From: Hamiltosporidium magnivora
Lineage: Eukaryota > Microsporidia > Dubosqiidae
Direction of reading: 5' to 3'
DNA: 11,305 nucleotides
Assembly: GCA_004325065.1 (NCBI GenBank)
Contig: PITI01000516.1
Coordinates: 1-11,305, forward strand
Shown: positions 1-8,643 of the stretch, in pieces
Layout of the letters: each line of letters begins with the position of its first letter
Numbering within the stretch: position 1 is the first letter of the stretch
Made by a program: the position numbers and the translations under genes
The notes under the pieces: model-generated
Database searches by the model: none
The model's input: only the letters and a program-made list of their open reading frames with translations
What the model was told of the DNA's origin: nothing

Positions 1-65
1 ATCGCAGGGGTTACCGATGGAGTGTTGGGGTAGCAGTCATTTATGTTAACCCTAGAACTGCGTTA
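1..65. other. GC-richer fragment cut by the window edge
   Basis: About 29 of the first 60 bases are G or C, roughly twice the level of the DNA that follows, and the change to AT-rich sequence is abrupt near position 65. The third plus-strand frame is open from position 3 to a TAA just before position 81, which would fit the tail of a reading frame entering from outside. No family is recognisable in about 25 residues. It could be the end of a gene or of a mobile element lying to the left. Confidence 0.35.
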
Positions 66-1178
66 ATGTCATAAAAACAAATATAAAACTTGCCACTATT
101 TTAAAATGATGTGATATTTAAAAAGTTATAAAGATGATTTAATCTGGTTTAAAAAACTTCGGATGTTATTGTGACAAAATGTCATAAAATTTATCTTAAA
201 ACTCTAATATAAGTAACAACAGAGACATGTTCGGTTTATGGTACACTTAAAATACAAATTAAAGTATTTTTTTTGGTTTTTAGAAGGAATCGAAGATAAA
301 GACCAATTTTGCTGAGAATCGAAAACTAATATACAGAAACCTCATATAAAAAAAATATATACATAAAAAACTCATACCTTGCTTACACACAGACCCGCTA
401 AATAGTATAATATTACTCAATTGTAATACTAAAAATAGAAACGTGGACAGTGACGTTGAAGGTATACCAAAGCCTTTATCTTAGAGTTATATATATTAAA
501 GTGCTTAAAGTGGTAGGAACGGATTAGACTAAAAATAAAATGCTTTAATGAATTTAACACTTTCTGGGGTATTATAAAACTAAAAATATTAAAAAAAATA
601 TTTATAACACAATTGATTGTAGAATAGGAACATATTGATTTATAAGTCTATTTATATTATGTGCAAGAATATTTAATCTAAAGTAGATTTTAAAAAAAAA
701 ATTAAACAAACGTGGAAAGTAAAAGCAGTTTAAGAAGTTATTTTCATTGAATTTAATTGGAATCACATCAATCACAACAAACTAAAATCAGTGTTCCCAA
801 GAAAAACTATATAACAAGTAAAAAGTATAATTATAAATATAAAACCCCAGTGAAAATAGGATTTCAATATGAGTATTTTATTAATTACGCAAGAATTTAC
901 TTATTAAAAAAAGCGCTAAAGTACAAAAAAAGTATAAAAAGACATTTTATTTTAATTAAAATTCAAATGCGACAATATAATTTATAAATAATATTTTTAT
1001 TTTACTTTTAGTGTTGCTTATAAAAAATAATAGAGGAATTCGGTAATTATTTCTATTGAATATGTAAAAAGTAAAATTGAAATACTTTGAAATATATTTA
1101 TATAATAAATTGTTGCTTTGAAATTATAAAAGAGGTAGAATATTCTTAGAATAAATATATTTATTTAAATAAAGCTTT
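66..1178. other. AT-rich intergenic region, no supported gene
   Basis: This stretch is dominated by A and T runs. The longest open frame (plus, 757-987, 76 codons) begins with TTG, has no early ATG, is Lys/Tyr-rich with low complexity, and is a length expected by chance at this composition. A slightly less AT-rich patch near 380-480 holds a plus-strand open frame of about 50 codons ending in TAG, with nothing recognisable. No tRNA, promoter or element end could be identified. The 3' end of the gene on the minus strand starts at 1179. Confidence 0.6.
1160..1165 (-). terminator. AATAAA polyadenylation-like signal of the membrane-protein gene
   Basis: The minus strand reads AATAAA here, 13 bases after the TGA stop that ends at 1179. 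Short 3' untranslated regions with AATAAA-like signals are usual in microsporidia. The motif is common by chance in DNA this rich in A and T, so its position is the only support. Confidence 0.35.
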
Positions 1179-1712
1179 TCAAAGTATAATTTGTATTTGA
1201 TAGTATTTATATAAAAATAGAGAAGTTATTAAATATATTAGTAATACTACTAACGCTATTATATAATGTGGCATATAATAGGCGTATTTCCATGTTTTTT
1301 CTTTTAAAAATAAAGTACTAATTATAACGGAAACAAAGCCGTTAATGGTTGAATAAAGTTTAAAAGCTATAAAATCTTTCACGAATGTGTTCAATATTAA
1401 TATTAGTAAGCTGGTCACTTGTAAGAAAGAAGTAAATGTTAGAATATGTAGTAAAATTGATAGTTTATCTGACAAATTATTGGTAGATAACAAATCCGAA
1501 GAATTTTGATTATCAATACAGAGTGAAATTTTTTGAAAAGTGTCAACTTCTTCTGTTATATTCGATGATATAATCGTCATTTCTGTGGTATTTGTTTGAT
1601 GAACGAAAGCTTCGTTTCCATTTCTGTTTGAATTTTCTCTGTAAAAAATGAAAGGATCTGTGTATATATCTCTTGTGGAATCAAAAAATTCATCAGAAAC
1701 AATTTCATTCAT
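1179..1712 (-). CDS. Orphan protein with three predicted membrane helices, 177 residues
   Basis: I do not recognise this protein. The first 85 or so residues are hydrophilic and rich in Asp, Glu, Asn, Ser and Thr, with sequon-like sites at Asn41, Asn51 and Asn70. Three hydrophobic segments follow at about 86-111, 117-136 and 150-168, then a short Tyr/Ile-rich tail. There is no N-terminal signal peptide, so it is probably a multipass membrane protein with its ends on opposite sides. The frame stays open further upstream to a TTG at 1766, but I chose the ATG at 1712-1710 because it is the first ATG and has the microsporidian CCC motif five bases before it. At this base composition an uninterrupted frame this long is very unlikely by chance. 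The gene stands alone and runs away from msh2. Its function is unknown, and lineage-specific membrane proteins of this kind are common in microsporidia. Confidence 0.72.
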   Translation of the reverse strand: MNEIVSDEFFDSTRDIYTDPFIFYRENSNRNGNEAFVHQTNTTEMTIISSNITEEVDTFQKISLCIDNQNSSDLLSTNNLSDKLSILLHILTFTSFLQVTSLLILILNTFVKDFIAFKLYSTINGFVSVIISTLFLKEKTWKYAYYMPHYIIALVVLLIYLITSLFLYKYYQIQIIL

Positions 1713-1715
1713 TTC

Positions 1716-1721
1716 CTGGGC
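1716..1721 (-). promoter_or_regulatory. CCC start-associated motif
   Basis: Read on the minus strand, the sequence before the start is GCCCAGGAAATG, with the three C bases at 1720-1718 and five bases between them and the ATG. A CCC (or GGG) motif just upstream of the start codon is a known hallmark of microsporidian genes. Runs of three C are rare in this AT-rich setting, which makes its position informative. It decides the start at 1712 over the TTG at 1766. Confidence 0.6.
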
Positions 1722-1751
1722 AAGAAAAATAATTTGATACACAATAATGTC

Positions 1752-1758
1752 TTTTATA
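1752..1758 (-). promoter_or_regulatory. TATA-like box of the membrane-protein gene
   Basis: The minus strand reads TATAAAA, beginning 46 bases before the ATG at 1712. The same seven bases begin 45 bases before the msh2 ATG. Alone it would mean little in AT-rich DNA; the shared spacing is the support. Confidence 0.35.
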
Positions 1759-1766
1759 GAATACAA

Positions 1767-2032
1767 TAAATTTATTGACTATATTTCCTTTAATAGAAAT
1801 TTTTTTTGTTTAATATATAAAAAAATATTTAGTTGTTCCTCGCTTTTTGGAATTTATCGGTTTGAATCACTTTTAAAAATAAAAAAAATCATTTAGTTAG
1901 GACTTTGGTCTTATCATATTTTTTTTCCATAAAGTTACATACAAAAAACAGAAAAGCATATAAAGCTCAATTCAAAAATATATTGAGATTATTTTGCAAG
2001 TATAATAAAAGTTTTATTTTGTTAAATGCTGG
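1767..2032. other. Intergenic spacer upstream of the membrane-protein gene
   Basis: AT-rich DNA between the promoter of the minus-strand membrane-protein gene and the decayed coding relic that ends at 2033. I see no reading frame or RNA gene in it. Confidence 0.5.
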
Positions 2033-2359
2033 TTAGAAAACACTTTCCTCTTTTTTTATATTAATTTCTATCTTGTCCACTTTTGTTCAATCTTTAATAT
2101 CAAATTCTGCATTTAGATTTATCCCTGTTTCTGCAATTGGTATTCCAATCATAAACACGCCATATTTTTTTTACTTGTTGAACACTGTCTTCCTGGTTAT
2201 TTGATTTTCTGAATTGTGATATTGATTGGTGGTGTGATTGGGTCCTCGTTTTGAAATCACCGGGTACTCTTTGAACCCTCTAGGGCATTTGGTTTTGACT
2301 CAAGTCCTCTTCGTCAATCCAAATATATCGAGCGGCCTTTTTTGAGCACCTTTATCGTA
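2033..2359 (-). pseudogene. Decayed coding region, probably from a mobile element
   Basis: One minus-strand frame reads like protein for 108 codons from 2359 to a TAA at 2035-2033, broken by three stops: TGA at relic residue 20, TAA at 63 and TGA at 91. The residue mix is unlike translated AT-rich noise: it has Pro, Gly, Arg, Asp and varied hydrophobics, with short stretches such as RPLDIFG, CPRGFKEYP and GIPIAETGINLNAEF. GC content between about 2220 and 2370 is clearly above the flanks. There is no usable start and no intact neighbour. A retrotransposon polyprotein is my best guess, but no catalytic or zinc-knuckle motif settles it. A dead copy of a host gene is possible. Confidence 0.45.
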
Positions 2360-2575
2360 TATATGCCGCCAAATTCATAAAAATTTGAAATCACCTATGA
2401 TACATTTTATAGTTTTTATTAATAAAATATTTTTGGTAGTAACATAAGAGATTATCAAAGCATCTTATATGTGGCTTTAGTAAATATGCACAACAAATTG
2501 AATAAAATTATTGATGAAAAATAATTTTTAATTTAGCATGTCCAATATTCTACATGCAATACTTACATATTGTTT

Positions 2576-2779
2576 TTATTGTTTATTGAAATAATTGAAA
2601 GTTTGACGAAGATCTAGTGAAATTCTTATCGAATCAAGATCTGTGCGATTTTTAAATTTATTTTGCTTAAGTAGACTTCTTTTCAGCTTGAAAAACGCCG
2701 ATGCAATATGAATATAAAATATTTTGATTGTTTCAAAGAAATTAATAATCTCGGATAGAAAATATGTTTGCAGGTACTT
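2576..2779 (-). pseudogene. Possible reverse-transcriptase-like relic
   Basis: A 67-codon minus-strand frame without any Met runs from just after a TGA at 2782-2780 to TAA at 2578-2576. It lies in the same frame as the relic at 2033-2359, so the two could be remains of one long coding region read right to left. The segment with IASAFFKLKR and, 16 residues later, IRISLDLRQ loosely resembles the start of the palm domain of Ty3/gypsy-type reverse transcriptases, but the spacing is wrong and no YxDD box was found. A frame of this length also occurs by chance here, so this is a weak call. Confidence 0.2.
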
Positions 2780-4577
2780 TCAAAATTTAAAAATTTTATA
2801 ATATTTTCTAATCTACGAAAGATAGAGAAAAAAAATGATATAGCAACTATAAATCTTTGATTTTTTCTGTGATGTGAAATTTATATATTCTCAATCTAAT
2901 AGATATTTCACATTTAATAATATTTCTACAAGGTATATTTGAATTTATCAATGTAAAATTAAAACCTAATACAATTTCTACACAAAATGTACCACGAATA
3001 GTAATTCTTACAAATTCATATAAAAAAAATTATAACTCAAGTAAATATTAAGCAACATGAAGTTTTTAGAATCCCGCTTAGCTTTCACTTAGGAATAAAT
3101 TCCTTTGTTAAAAATCTTTTTTACATCACTTCTAGTCGCGCAAGTACTTTAGTATTTAGCTTGATTATAAAAATTTGGCATGATTTTACATATTTATATC
3201 TCCTTAAATGGTGCGTTTTTTAAATTTTTCTTTCTCATATTTGACTCAGAAAGCCAATAATATAAGGTTGCCTTCTTTTGAAATATAACTTTCACAAAAT
3301 CATAAAGATATTTGTAATTTTTGCAGTTTTATGATCTAGAAATTATCTTTACAGCCACTTTTCAAGTTTAGATTTTCAAAAAATTCCGATAAATTTTTAA
3401 ACTTATCAAACAAAAGCAACATGATTAGAAGAAAATAAGTGGGACTCTATATCGAGCCATTTCATTTGAGATATTTAAATGTTTATGGACTGTTTTAAAC
3501 TAAGAAACTTATAAAATTTTCATATTTAACAGTGAAATTTTCCGAAACCTAAGATTTATATATTAAAAGTACATATTACTTTCATATAAAAATTATTTTA
3601 AGTGTGTAAAAACAAAAAAAAAATTACTTTGAAATAAGACCGGATTTCATCAAAGCATATTAGATTTCATAAAGAAATTTCAAATTTAAACGGTTTTTCT
3701 TTTACAAACCAACTTTTTTTCCACGGTAAAACATCTCAGGAAATTTTTTTCTGTTGAGTTAAATTCAGAGCAATTATGTCTTTCATTTTCGGCTCGTTAA
3801 AAAATAATATCTATTTGATTCATGCGGTGCTTGCGACATTCATAATATTTTTTGCGTAAAAAAGGAATACCTTATGTTTTTTTTATAAAAATTAAGTTTT
3901 ACGAAATTATAGGCTATAAATCATTAAAACACTTAGGTTTGACTCAAACACTTCAATTTTTCTTTAAAAGCAGTTCTAATATTTTAGAATCATAAACATT
4001 GTTTATTAAGCTTCAGGATAATATCATTAAAAAATAAAATTTAAGATAATTTAGATTTACATACTCTTATTTTTAGAGGAAATTCACATTTAACTTTGTT
4101 TGTTGTCATCTCGCAATACATCAAAGGTAATTATTGCAACTAACCGCTATAGAAACATGAATTATTTCTCTCGATCAGCTTCTAAAAACTATCCATGAAA
4201 TTAAAAATAATCGTTAGCATTATTTCTTCTAAAAATCCTTTATAAAATAAAGTTAACGAAGTAGCTTTAAACATCTGATTTTTTTCATAATAAATTCTTA
4301 AAAGCACTTATCCATGTTATGGAATTTTTTAAAAGCGAAAATTAAAATCAGAAGAATGAAGATAAAGTAGCTGATAGAGAAAGTTGGGTTTATTTCTGGA
4401 TTGAATATGACAAGGGAACTAGAATTGAGTTAAAAATGTTTACTTAAAAAAAGCAATGATTTATAATGACTTAAACTCATTGCAAAAATCTAATCTATTT
4501 TCGATATTGTCACTGCATAGTTTTTTGCTTAAATTCTTTTTACCTACCTATCTTTATCTTGAGTTTGCTCATCTTTT
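2780..4577. other. Long AT-rich intergenic region with only traces of coding sequence
   Basis: Nearly 1.8 kb before the msh2 promoter holds no supportable gene. Two patches look slightly protein-like. On the minus strand at about 3040-3220, one frame with two stops contains VLARLEVM and KRFLTKEFI. On the plus strand at about 4350-4446, a frame ending in TAA contains ESWVYFWIEYDKGTRIELK. Neither matches a family I can name. Both may be older remains of mobile elements. No RNA gene, terminal repeat or promoter other than that of msh2 is visible. Confidence 0.5.
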
Positions 4578-4584
4578 TATAAAA
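4578..4584 (+). promoter_or_regulatory. TATA-like box of msh2
   Basis: TATAAAA begins 45 bases before the msh2 ATG and 31 bases before its CCC motif. The minus-strand gene at 1179-1712 has the same heptamer 46 bases before its ATG. In DNA this rich in A and T the match is weak alone; the repeated spacing is the argument. Confidence 0.35.
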
Positions 4585-4608
4585 TTAATTTAATTTATTT
4601 TTAAATAT

Positions 4609-4614
4609 CCCTTT
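4609..4614 (+). promoter_or_regulatory. CCCTTT start-associated motif of msh2
   Basis: CCCTTT ends eight bases before the ATG at 4623. This is the microsporidian signal found between transcription start and start codon, and the CCCTTT form is known from AT-rich species. It supports the chosen ATG, as does an in-frame TAA at 4602-4604 that rules out an upstream start. Confidence 0.65.
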
Positions 4615-4622
4615 CAGTTGGA

Positions 4623-7046
4623 ATGGAAAAGGAGTTTTTAACATTTTATAAATCTTTAGAAAAAAATACTTTCAAAATGTTTTATAAAAATAATTTTTAT
4701 TTTGTTTATGAAGACGATTTAGAACAACTCACAAAAAATGCTATTAATCTGTTTGGCTGTACTATGACTCCGACAAGAAAAGAATCAATTTTAGAATTAA
4801 AAATAACTAAGCAACAGGGAGAATTATTGATAAAATATTTTTTAACAGAAAAGAAATTATCTGTAAAAGAATATATTTTTTTAAATAATGATTTTATTTT
4901 GAACAGAGAAGGCCATCCTGGAAATTGGAAAGATTTTAATGAAATTTTAATAAGTACAGAACAAACACCCTACATGGGAGCTGTTTATCAAATTAATAAA
5001 AATACGATTAGTTTCAGTTTCATCGATAGTTTAGATAAAACAATATTTTATTTTACGTTTCAAGATGATGATATCTTAACAAATCTGTTTAATTTAATAT
5101 CTGAGATAAATATCAGTGAAATAATTTGTTGCCAAAATAGCATTTTAAGAAATCTAAATAACATGGGAATTACCGTAAATTTAGTTAATCCAAAAGGGGA
5201 AACAAATATATCGCCTTCCGCATCAATTTTAATATATTTTTTGAAGTTAAAAACATATAAATTAAAAGAATATTTCCCTGAAAGTATAATGAGAGTAGAT
5301 AATTCGTTATTATATGCTTTGAATATTTATTCATTGGAAAATAAACTTTTATCAAAAGAATTTCTAAATCAGCAGACTAATTTTGATTATAAAAATTATG
5401 TTGAACATAATTTTAAAGACATTTTTTCAACTTTCTATTGTCAAACGAATCAAGGAAGTCGTCTTCTTCATAAATTTTTTAAATTTCCTCTTCGAGATTT
5501 GAATGAAATTAATAAAAGATTAGATTATGTTGAAATATTTACAAAATTGAATCTGAATCTTAAATACTTTCCAGATTTGTTAAGAATATCTAAAAGAATA
5601 GAAAATGAAAGAATTAGTTTACAGGAATGCTTGAGATTGTATCAAATTATCTTTAAAATTCCAGAACTTTTACAAAGTTTAATTAAATATGAAATTTTAT
5701 ATCAAGATTTTATATTTCCACTTGAAAGTCTCAAAGAAATTTTTTATGATTTGATCAAAGAAATAGAAAGAGTTATTGATCTAGAAAAAGCCAATAATAA
5801 TGAATATTGTATAAGAGCCAATCTTAGTTGCAATTTAGAAAAATTACAAAATGATATTTTTAAAATTAAAAATGAAATAAAACTTGAATATGAAAGAGTT
5901 CTTACATTGAATAAAAAAATAAAATTGGAATTTAGTGGAACATTAAAACCATCAGATATTTTAAATTCTAAAAGTTCAACTGTATGTGATGATGAAATTG
6001 AAAATATATATTTTAATGAAGATATTAATATTGCACCAAAATCAGAAATGGGTTTTGAGGAATATAACTCTTATAAATCTACAAAAAATATTTCTATTAA
6101 AGATATTCATTTCAGTTTTAAATTATCAAGAATTGATTTTCGATCTTTTCAAAATGAATTTAAAAAAAATCGATTTTTTGAAATTTCATTCCTTAAAAGC
6201 GGTATCATTTTTACTTCGAAAAAATTGTATGAACTTAATTTAAATTGGGATAAAATAATAAAAGAAATAAGTAAGGAGGAGAGAACTATAAAAAAAGAAT
6301 TAAAATTGTTTTTAAAGAATTATATTTCACATATCGAAATATTTAATCACGTAATTGCCATGATAGATGTTTTTAGTGCATTTGCCTTAAAAGGTAAATT
6401 AAATTACAGCAGACCAATTTTTAAGGAAAATTATTTTGAGATTCGAAAAGTATTTAATCCTTTGTTGGAAAATAATGGATGTGTTTTGAATTCTTTTAAG
6501 TTGGAAGATAGAAAGATTTGTGTAATCACGGGGCCTAATATGGGAGGAAAAAGTACTTTTTTGAAAAGTTGTGGAATTGTTTCACTTTTTGCTCAAATGG
6601 GATGTTATGTACCGTGTGAGTTTGCCTGTATTCCTATATTCGATGGAATTTATTGCAGAATAGGTGCAAATGATTGTACATTCAAAGGTCTTTCTACATT
6701 CATGATTGAAATGATTGATATTAGCAAGATTTGTAAGTCGGCAACGAGTAAATCTCTTGTTCTTATTGATGAACTTGGAAGAGGAACGAGTGCGATTGAT
6801 GGACTTAGTATAGCCCTTTCAGTGTCTGATTATCTCTGGAATTTAAAATGTTTTAGTATTTTTGCCACCCATTTCCCCGAACTTTGTACGGAAAAGGTGG
6901 TAAGTAAACGCGTAAAAGTTCATAAAGAAAGCAGAGATATAGTTTTGACATATGAACTCGAGGATGGCGTATGTGATACTAGTTTGGGTTTATTCGTTGC
7001 TGATTTAGTTGGATTTCCACAAGAAGTTTTAAATTTAAAGGATTAA
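4623..7046 (+). CDS. MSH2: DNA mismatch repair protein MSH2
   Basis: This is the MutS homologue that pairs with MSH6 or MSH3 to bind base mismatches and small loops in nuclear DNA and to start repair through its ATPase. In order it shows: the mismatch-binding domain (about 1-110), connector (about 117-260), lever core starting CQTNQGSRLL (273-282), clamp (about 375-520), and ATPase from about 610. The Walker A motif GPNMGGKS is at 637-644, STFMIEM at 691-697, Walker B DELGRGTS at 716-723 with catalytic Glu717, and FATHF at 747-751. VPCE after the P-loop helix and EDGVCDTSLG near the end mark it as MSH2 rather than MSH6, MSH3, MSH4 or MSH5, and there is no Phe-x-Glu wedge as in MSH6. No intron or frame break is seen. 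At 807 residues it is shorter than human (934) or yeast (964) MSH2, and it stops right after GFPQEV, so the usual C-terminal helix-turn-helix tail is missing. Confidence 0.96.
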   Translation: MEKEFLTFYKSLEKNTFKMFYKNNFYFVYEDDLEQLTKNAINLFGCTMTPTRKESILELKITKQQGELLIKYFLTEKKLSVKEYIFLNNDFILNREGHPGNWKDFNEILISTEQTPYMGAVYQINKNTISFSFIDSLDKTIFYFTFQDDDILTNLFNLISEINISEIICCQNSILRNLNNMGITVNLVNPKGETNISPSASILIYFLKLKTYKLKEYFPESIMRVDNSLLYALNIYSLENKLLSKEFLNQQTNFDYKNYVEHNFKDIFSTFYCQTNQGSRLLHKFFKFPLRDLNEINKRLDYVEIFTKLNLNLKYFPDLLRISKRIENERISLQECLRLYQIIFKIPELLQSLIKYEILYQDFIFPLESLKEIFYDLIKEIERVIDLEKANNNEYCIRANLSCNLEKLQNDIFKIKNEIKLEYERVLTLNKKIKLEFSGTLKPSDILNSKSSTVCDDEIENIYFNEDINIAPKSEMGFEEYNSYKSTKNISIKDIHFSFKLSRIDFRSFQNEFKKNRFFEISFLKSGIIFTSKKLYELNLNWDKIIKEISKEERTIKKELKLFLKNYISHIEIFNHVIAMIDVFSAFALKGKLNYSRPIFKENYFEIRKVFNPLLENNGCVLNSFKLEDRKICVITGPNMGGKSTFLKSCGIVSLFAQMGCYVPCEFACIPIFDGIYCRIGANDCTFKGLSTFMIEMIDISKICKSATSKSLVLIDELGRGTSAIDGLSIALSVSDYLWNLKCFSIFATHFPELCTEKVVSKRVKVHKESRDIVLTYELEDGVCDTSLGLFVADLVGFPQEVLNLKD

Positions 7047-7095
7047 ATTTGTTTTTAAAATAATTTTTCTTTTCGCTTTGTAATTTTTGCTTATA

Positions 7096-7101
7096 AATAA
7101 A
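7096..7101 (+). terminator. AATAAA polyadenylation-like signal of msh2
   Basis: AATAAA begins 50 bases after the msh2 TAA, a typical distance for the short 3' untranslated regions of microsporidian transcripts. The hexamer is frequent in AT-rich DNA, so only its position supports it. Confidence 0.4.
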
Positions 7102-8643
7102 ATAGCCTCTCGAAGTCACAACAAAAGTTTTTATTTGTAATTTTTACTTGAGCTACTAAAATATTTTTAAGTTGATTTTTTTAATATAATTTTAAAATAA
7201 AATCACACGACTAAATTATGAAGGCTATTTTAAGAAAGAATTTAATGCATCGAAGAATAGAATTAACAAATTTCTTTTTACAATAAAAAGTAGCAGCCTG
7301 TTTTTAAAAACTGTTCATAAAAATATTAATTTTTTCATTAGAAAATGTTTTATTGTACTTCCCAAATCTTATAACGGAAAATGAATGGTTTTGGTTTATA
7401 ACTTAATTACTTGTTCGTTTCCTTCTTTCCTCTCGGGATCAAAGATGAATAAATGAAAGTTTCCATTTGTTTCTTTTAATCTTTTATAATTCGGAATTAT
7501 AGGGGATTTTCCTATAGATACAATGTGTTTTATATTCCAAAAAAATGGCAACAATAATATTCAGACCAGTTCAATATACTCGTTGCCAAGCAGATGGTTT
7601 TTAATGGAGTTATCCTTTCTCCATGTTTAGTTTATTAATAAACATAAATAAGAAAATTTAATTTCAACTCATATATACATACGAAGATTTAAATGCTAAA
7701 TTTGTCCAATACCTGAAAATTATAATAACTTTTTTTTTGAATAGATATAGAATTTATATTTAAAAAATGAAGATCATGGTTTATGCAGCAAAACGTTTTT
7801 TATGAGATATACAAAAATACGGTTTGCTAAATTGAGCATACCAAAATATTGCGTATACATGATCATATTTTATTTTAGTTCGGATTGTTTTGGGCATATT
7901 TGTTTTTATAAGCATATTTCCATTCATATGTAGAAAGAAAATCAAATTTTTTCCCCGTGTTTTATCGGATTGAATTTCCAACTTTAAATGCAACAAATTA
8001 AAGTTCTCGTTAAACGGAAGTTTAAAAATAGAAAATAAGTTTCAAAGAAACTCTTCTTACAAATAGAATGAATCGCATTTACTCTTTTCTATAAGTTTAA
8101 ACTGATTTTTAATGAGCACAATTAAAAATATTTCCAAAAATTGATTTAAGACATTCTTAAATGTAATATAATTTTGTAGTAAAAATTTCTCAAAAAAAAT
8201 AAAATATTTAACTCGAATAAATTTCTATCCCATCAAGAAACACACCTCAACAGCCAAACCAAAGAAAGCAATAGTTTACACTTAAACAGAACAGAGGATA
8301 TACGCAAATAATTAGAAAAGTCATATTGCTATTTTCTGTATCGTTTTTTTCTTTTCAAGCGACGGGTTCATATTCTGAATTCCGACACATACAATCTTAA
8401 GCTCTTATTTTATACGTTTTTAAACTATTAATAGAAAATATTTGAGCTGTCTGATTTTAATTGTTATAAAAGGCTGGATATATAAAATGAGGTTTTAATA
8501 GTCATAAAATTAATAAAAAAATATTTAAAACATGTCGTATAATGTTGATAATAATTGCAAAGAAATAGTATTTGCGACGCAAAGTTTTTATATTTGATAT
8601 TAAATGCAATAATACCTTGAAATACGCTAAATTTGATATATGT
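7102..8643. other. AT-rich intergenic region around an unidentified relic
   Basis: Outside the relic at 7396-7626 no gene can be supported. A minus-strand frame from about 8028 to 7781 is open for some 80 codons, but it has no ATG near its beginning (the first Met is about two thirds of the way from the upstream stop), has no recognisable motif, and is within chance length. A less AT-rich patch at about 8215-8400 has protein-like stretches in more than one plus-strand frame, including a hydrophobic run ILLFSVSFFSFQ, but no ATG and no continuous frame. No RNA gene or repeat is apparent. Confidence 0.5.
7396..7626 (-). pseudogene. Unidentified coding relic
   Basis: A minus-strand frame of 76 codons runs from after a TAA at 7629-7627 to TAA at 7398-7396 and is broken once, by TGA at 7563-7561. 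The residue mix looks genuine: NEYIELV before the stop, then a hydrophobic stretch ILLLPFFWN, then IIPNYKRLKETNG and FIFDPERKEGNEQ. I see no start codon, CCC motif or known domain. It may be a fragment of a decayed mobile element or of a dead host gene; chance cannot be excluded. Confidence 0.3.

Noticed and set aside
757..987. 76-codon plus-strand open frame
   Set aside because: It begins with TTG, has its first ATG only near the end, is Lys/Tyr-rich and repetitive, lacks a CCC motif, and its length is expected by chance at this base composition.
1713..1766. N-terminal extension of the membrane protein to the TTG at 1766
   Set aside because: Microsporidian genes start at ATG, and the CCC motif at 1720-1718 sits inside this extension, directly before the ATG at 1712.
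2250..2395. 12-base direct repeat (TTTGAAATCACC at 2250-2261 and 2384-2395)
   Set aside because: Only two short copies about 134 bases apart, with no element structure between them; chance or local duplication in a decaying relic explains it.
4609..4622. TTTCAG just before the msh2 ATG as a 3' splice site
   Set aside because: The bases overlap the CCCTTT start motif, no convincing upstream exon or 5' splice site is seen, and the ATG begins a complete MSH2 N-terminus.
5986..6243. 85-codon plus-strand open frame inside msh2
   Set aside because: It lies wholly within the msh2 coding region in another frame and has no independent motif or start signal.
7781..7996. 71-codon minus-strand open frame, extendable to about 8028
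   Set aside because: It has no ATG near its beginning, no CCC motif and no recognisable domain. About one frame of this size is expected by chance in the window. It looks mildly protein-like, so an old relic remains possible.
8340..8400. Possible tRNA-like T-arm near a GGTTC sequence
   Set aside because: No matching acceptor, D or anticodon stems can be drawn around it.
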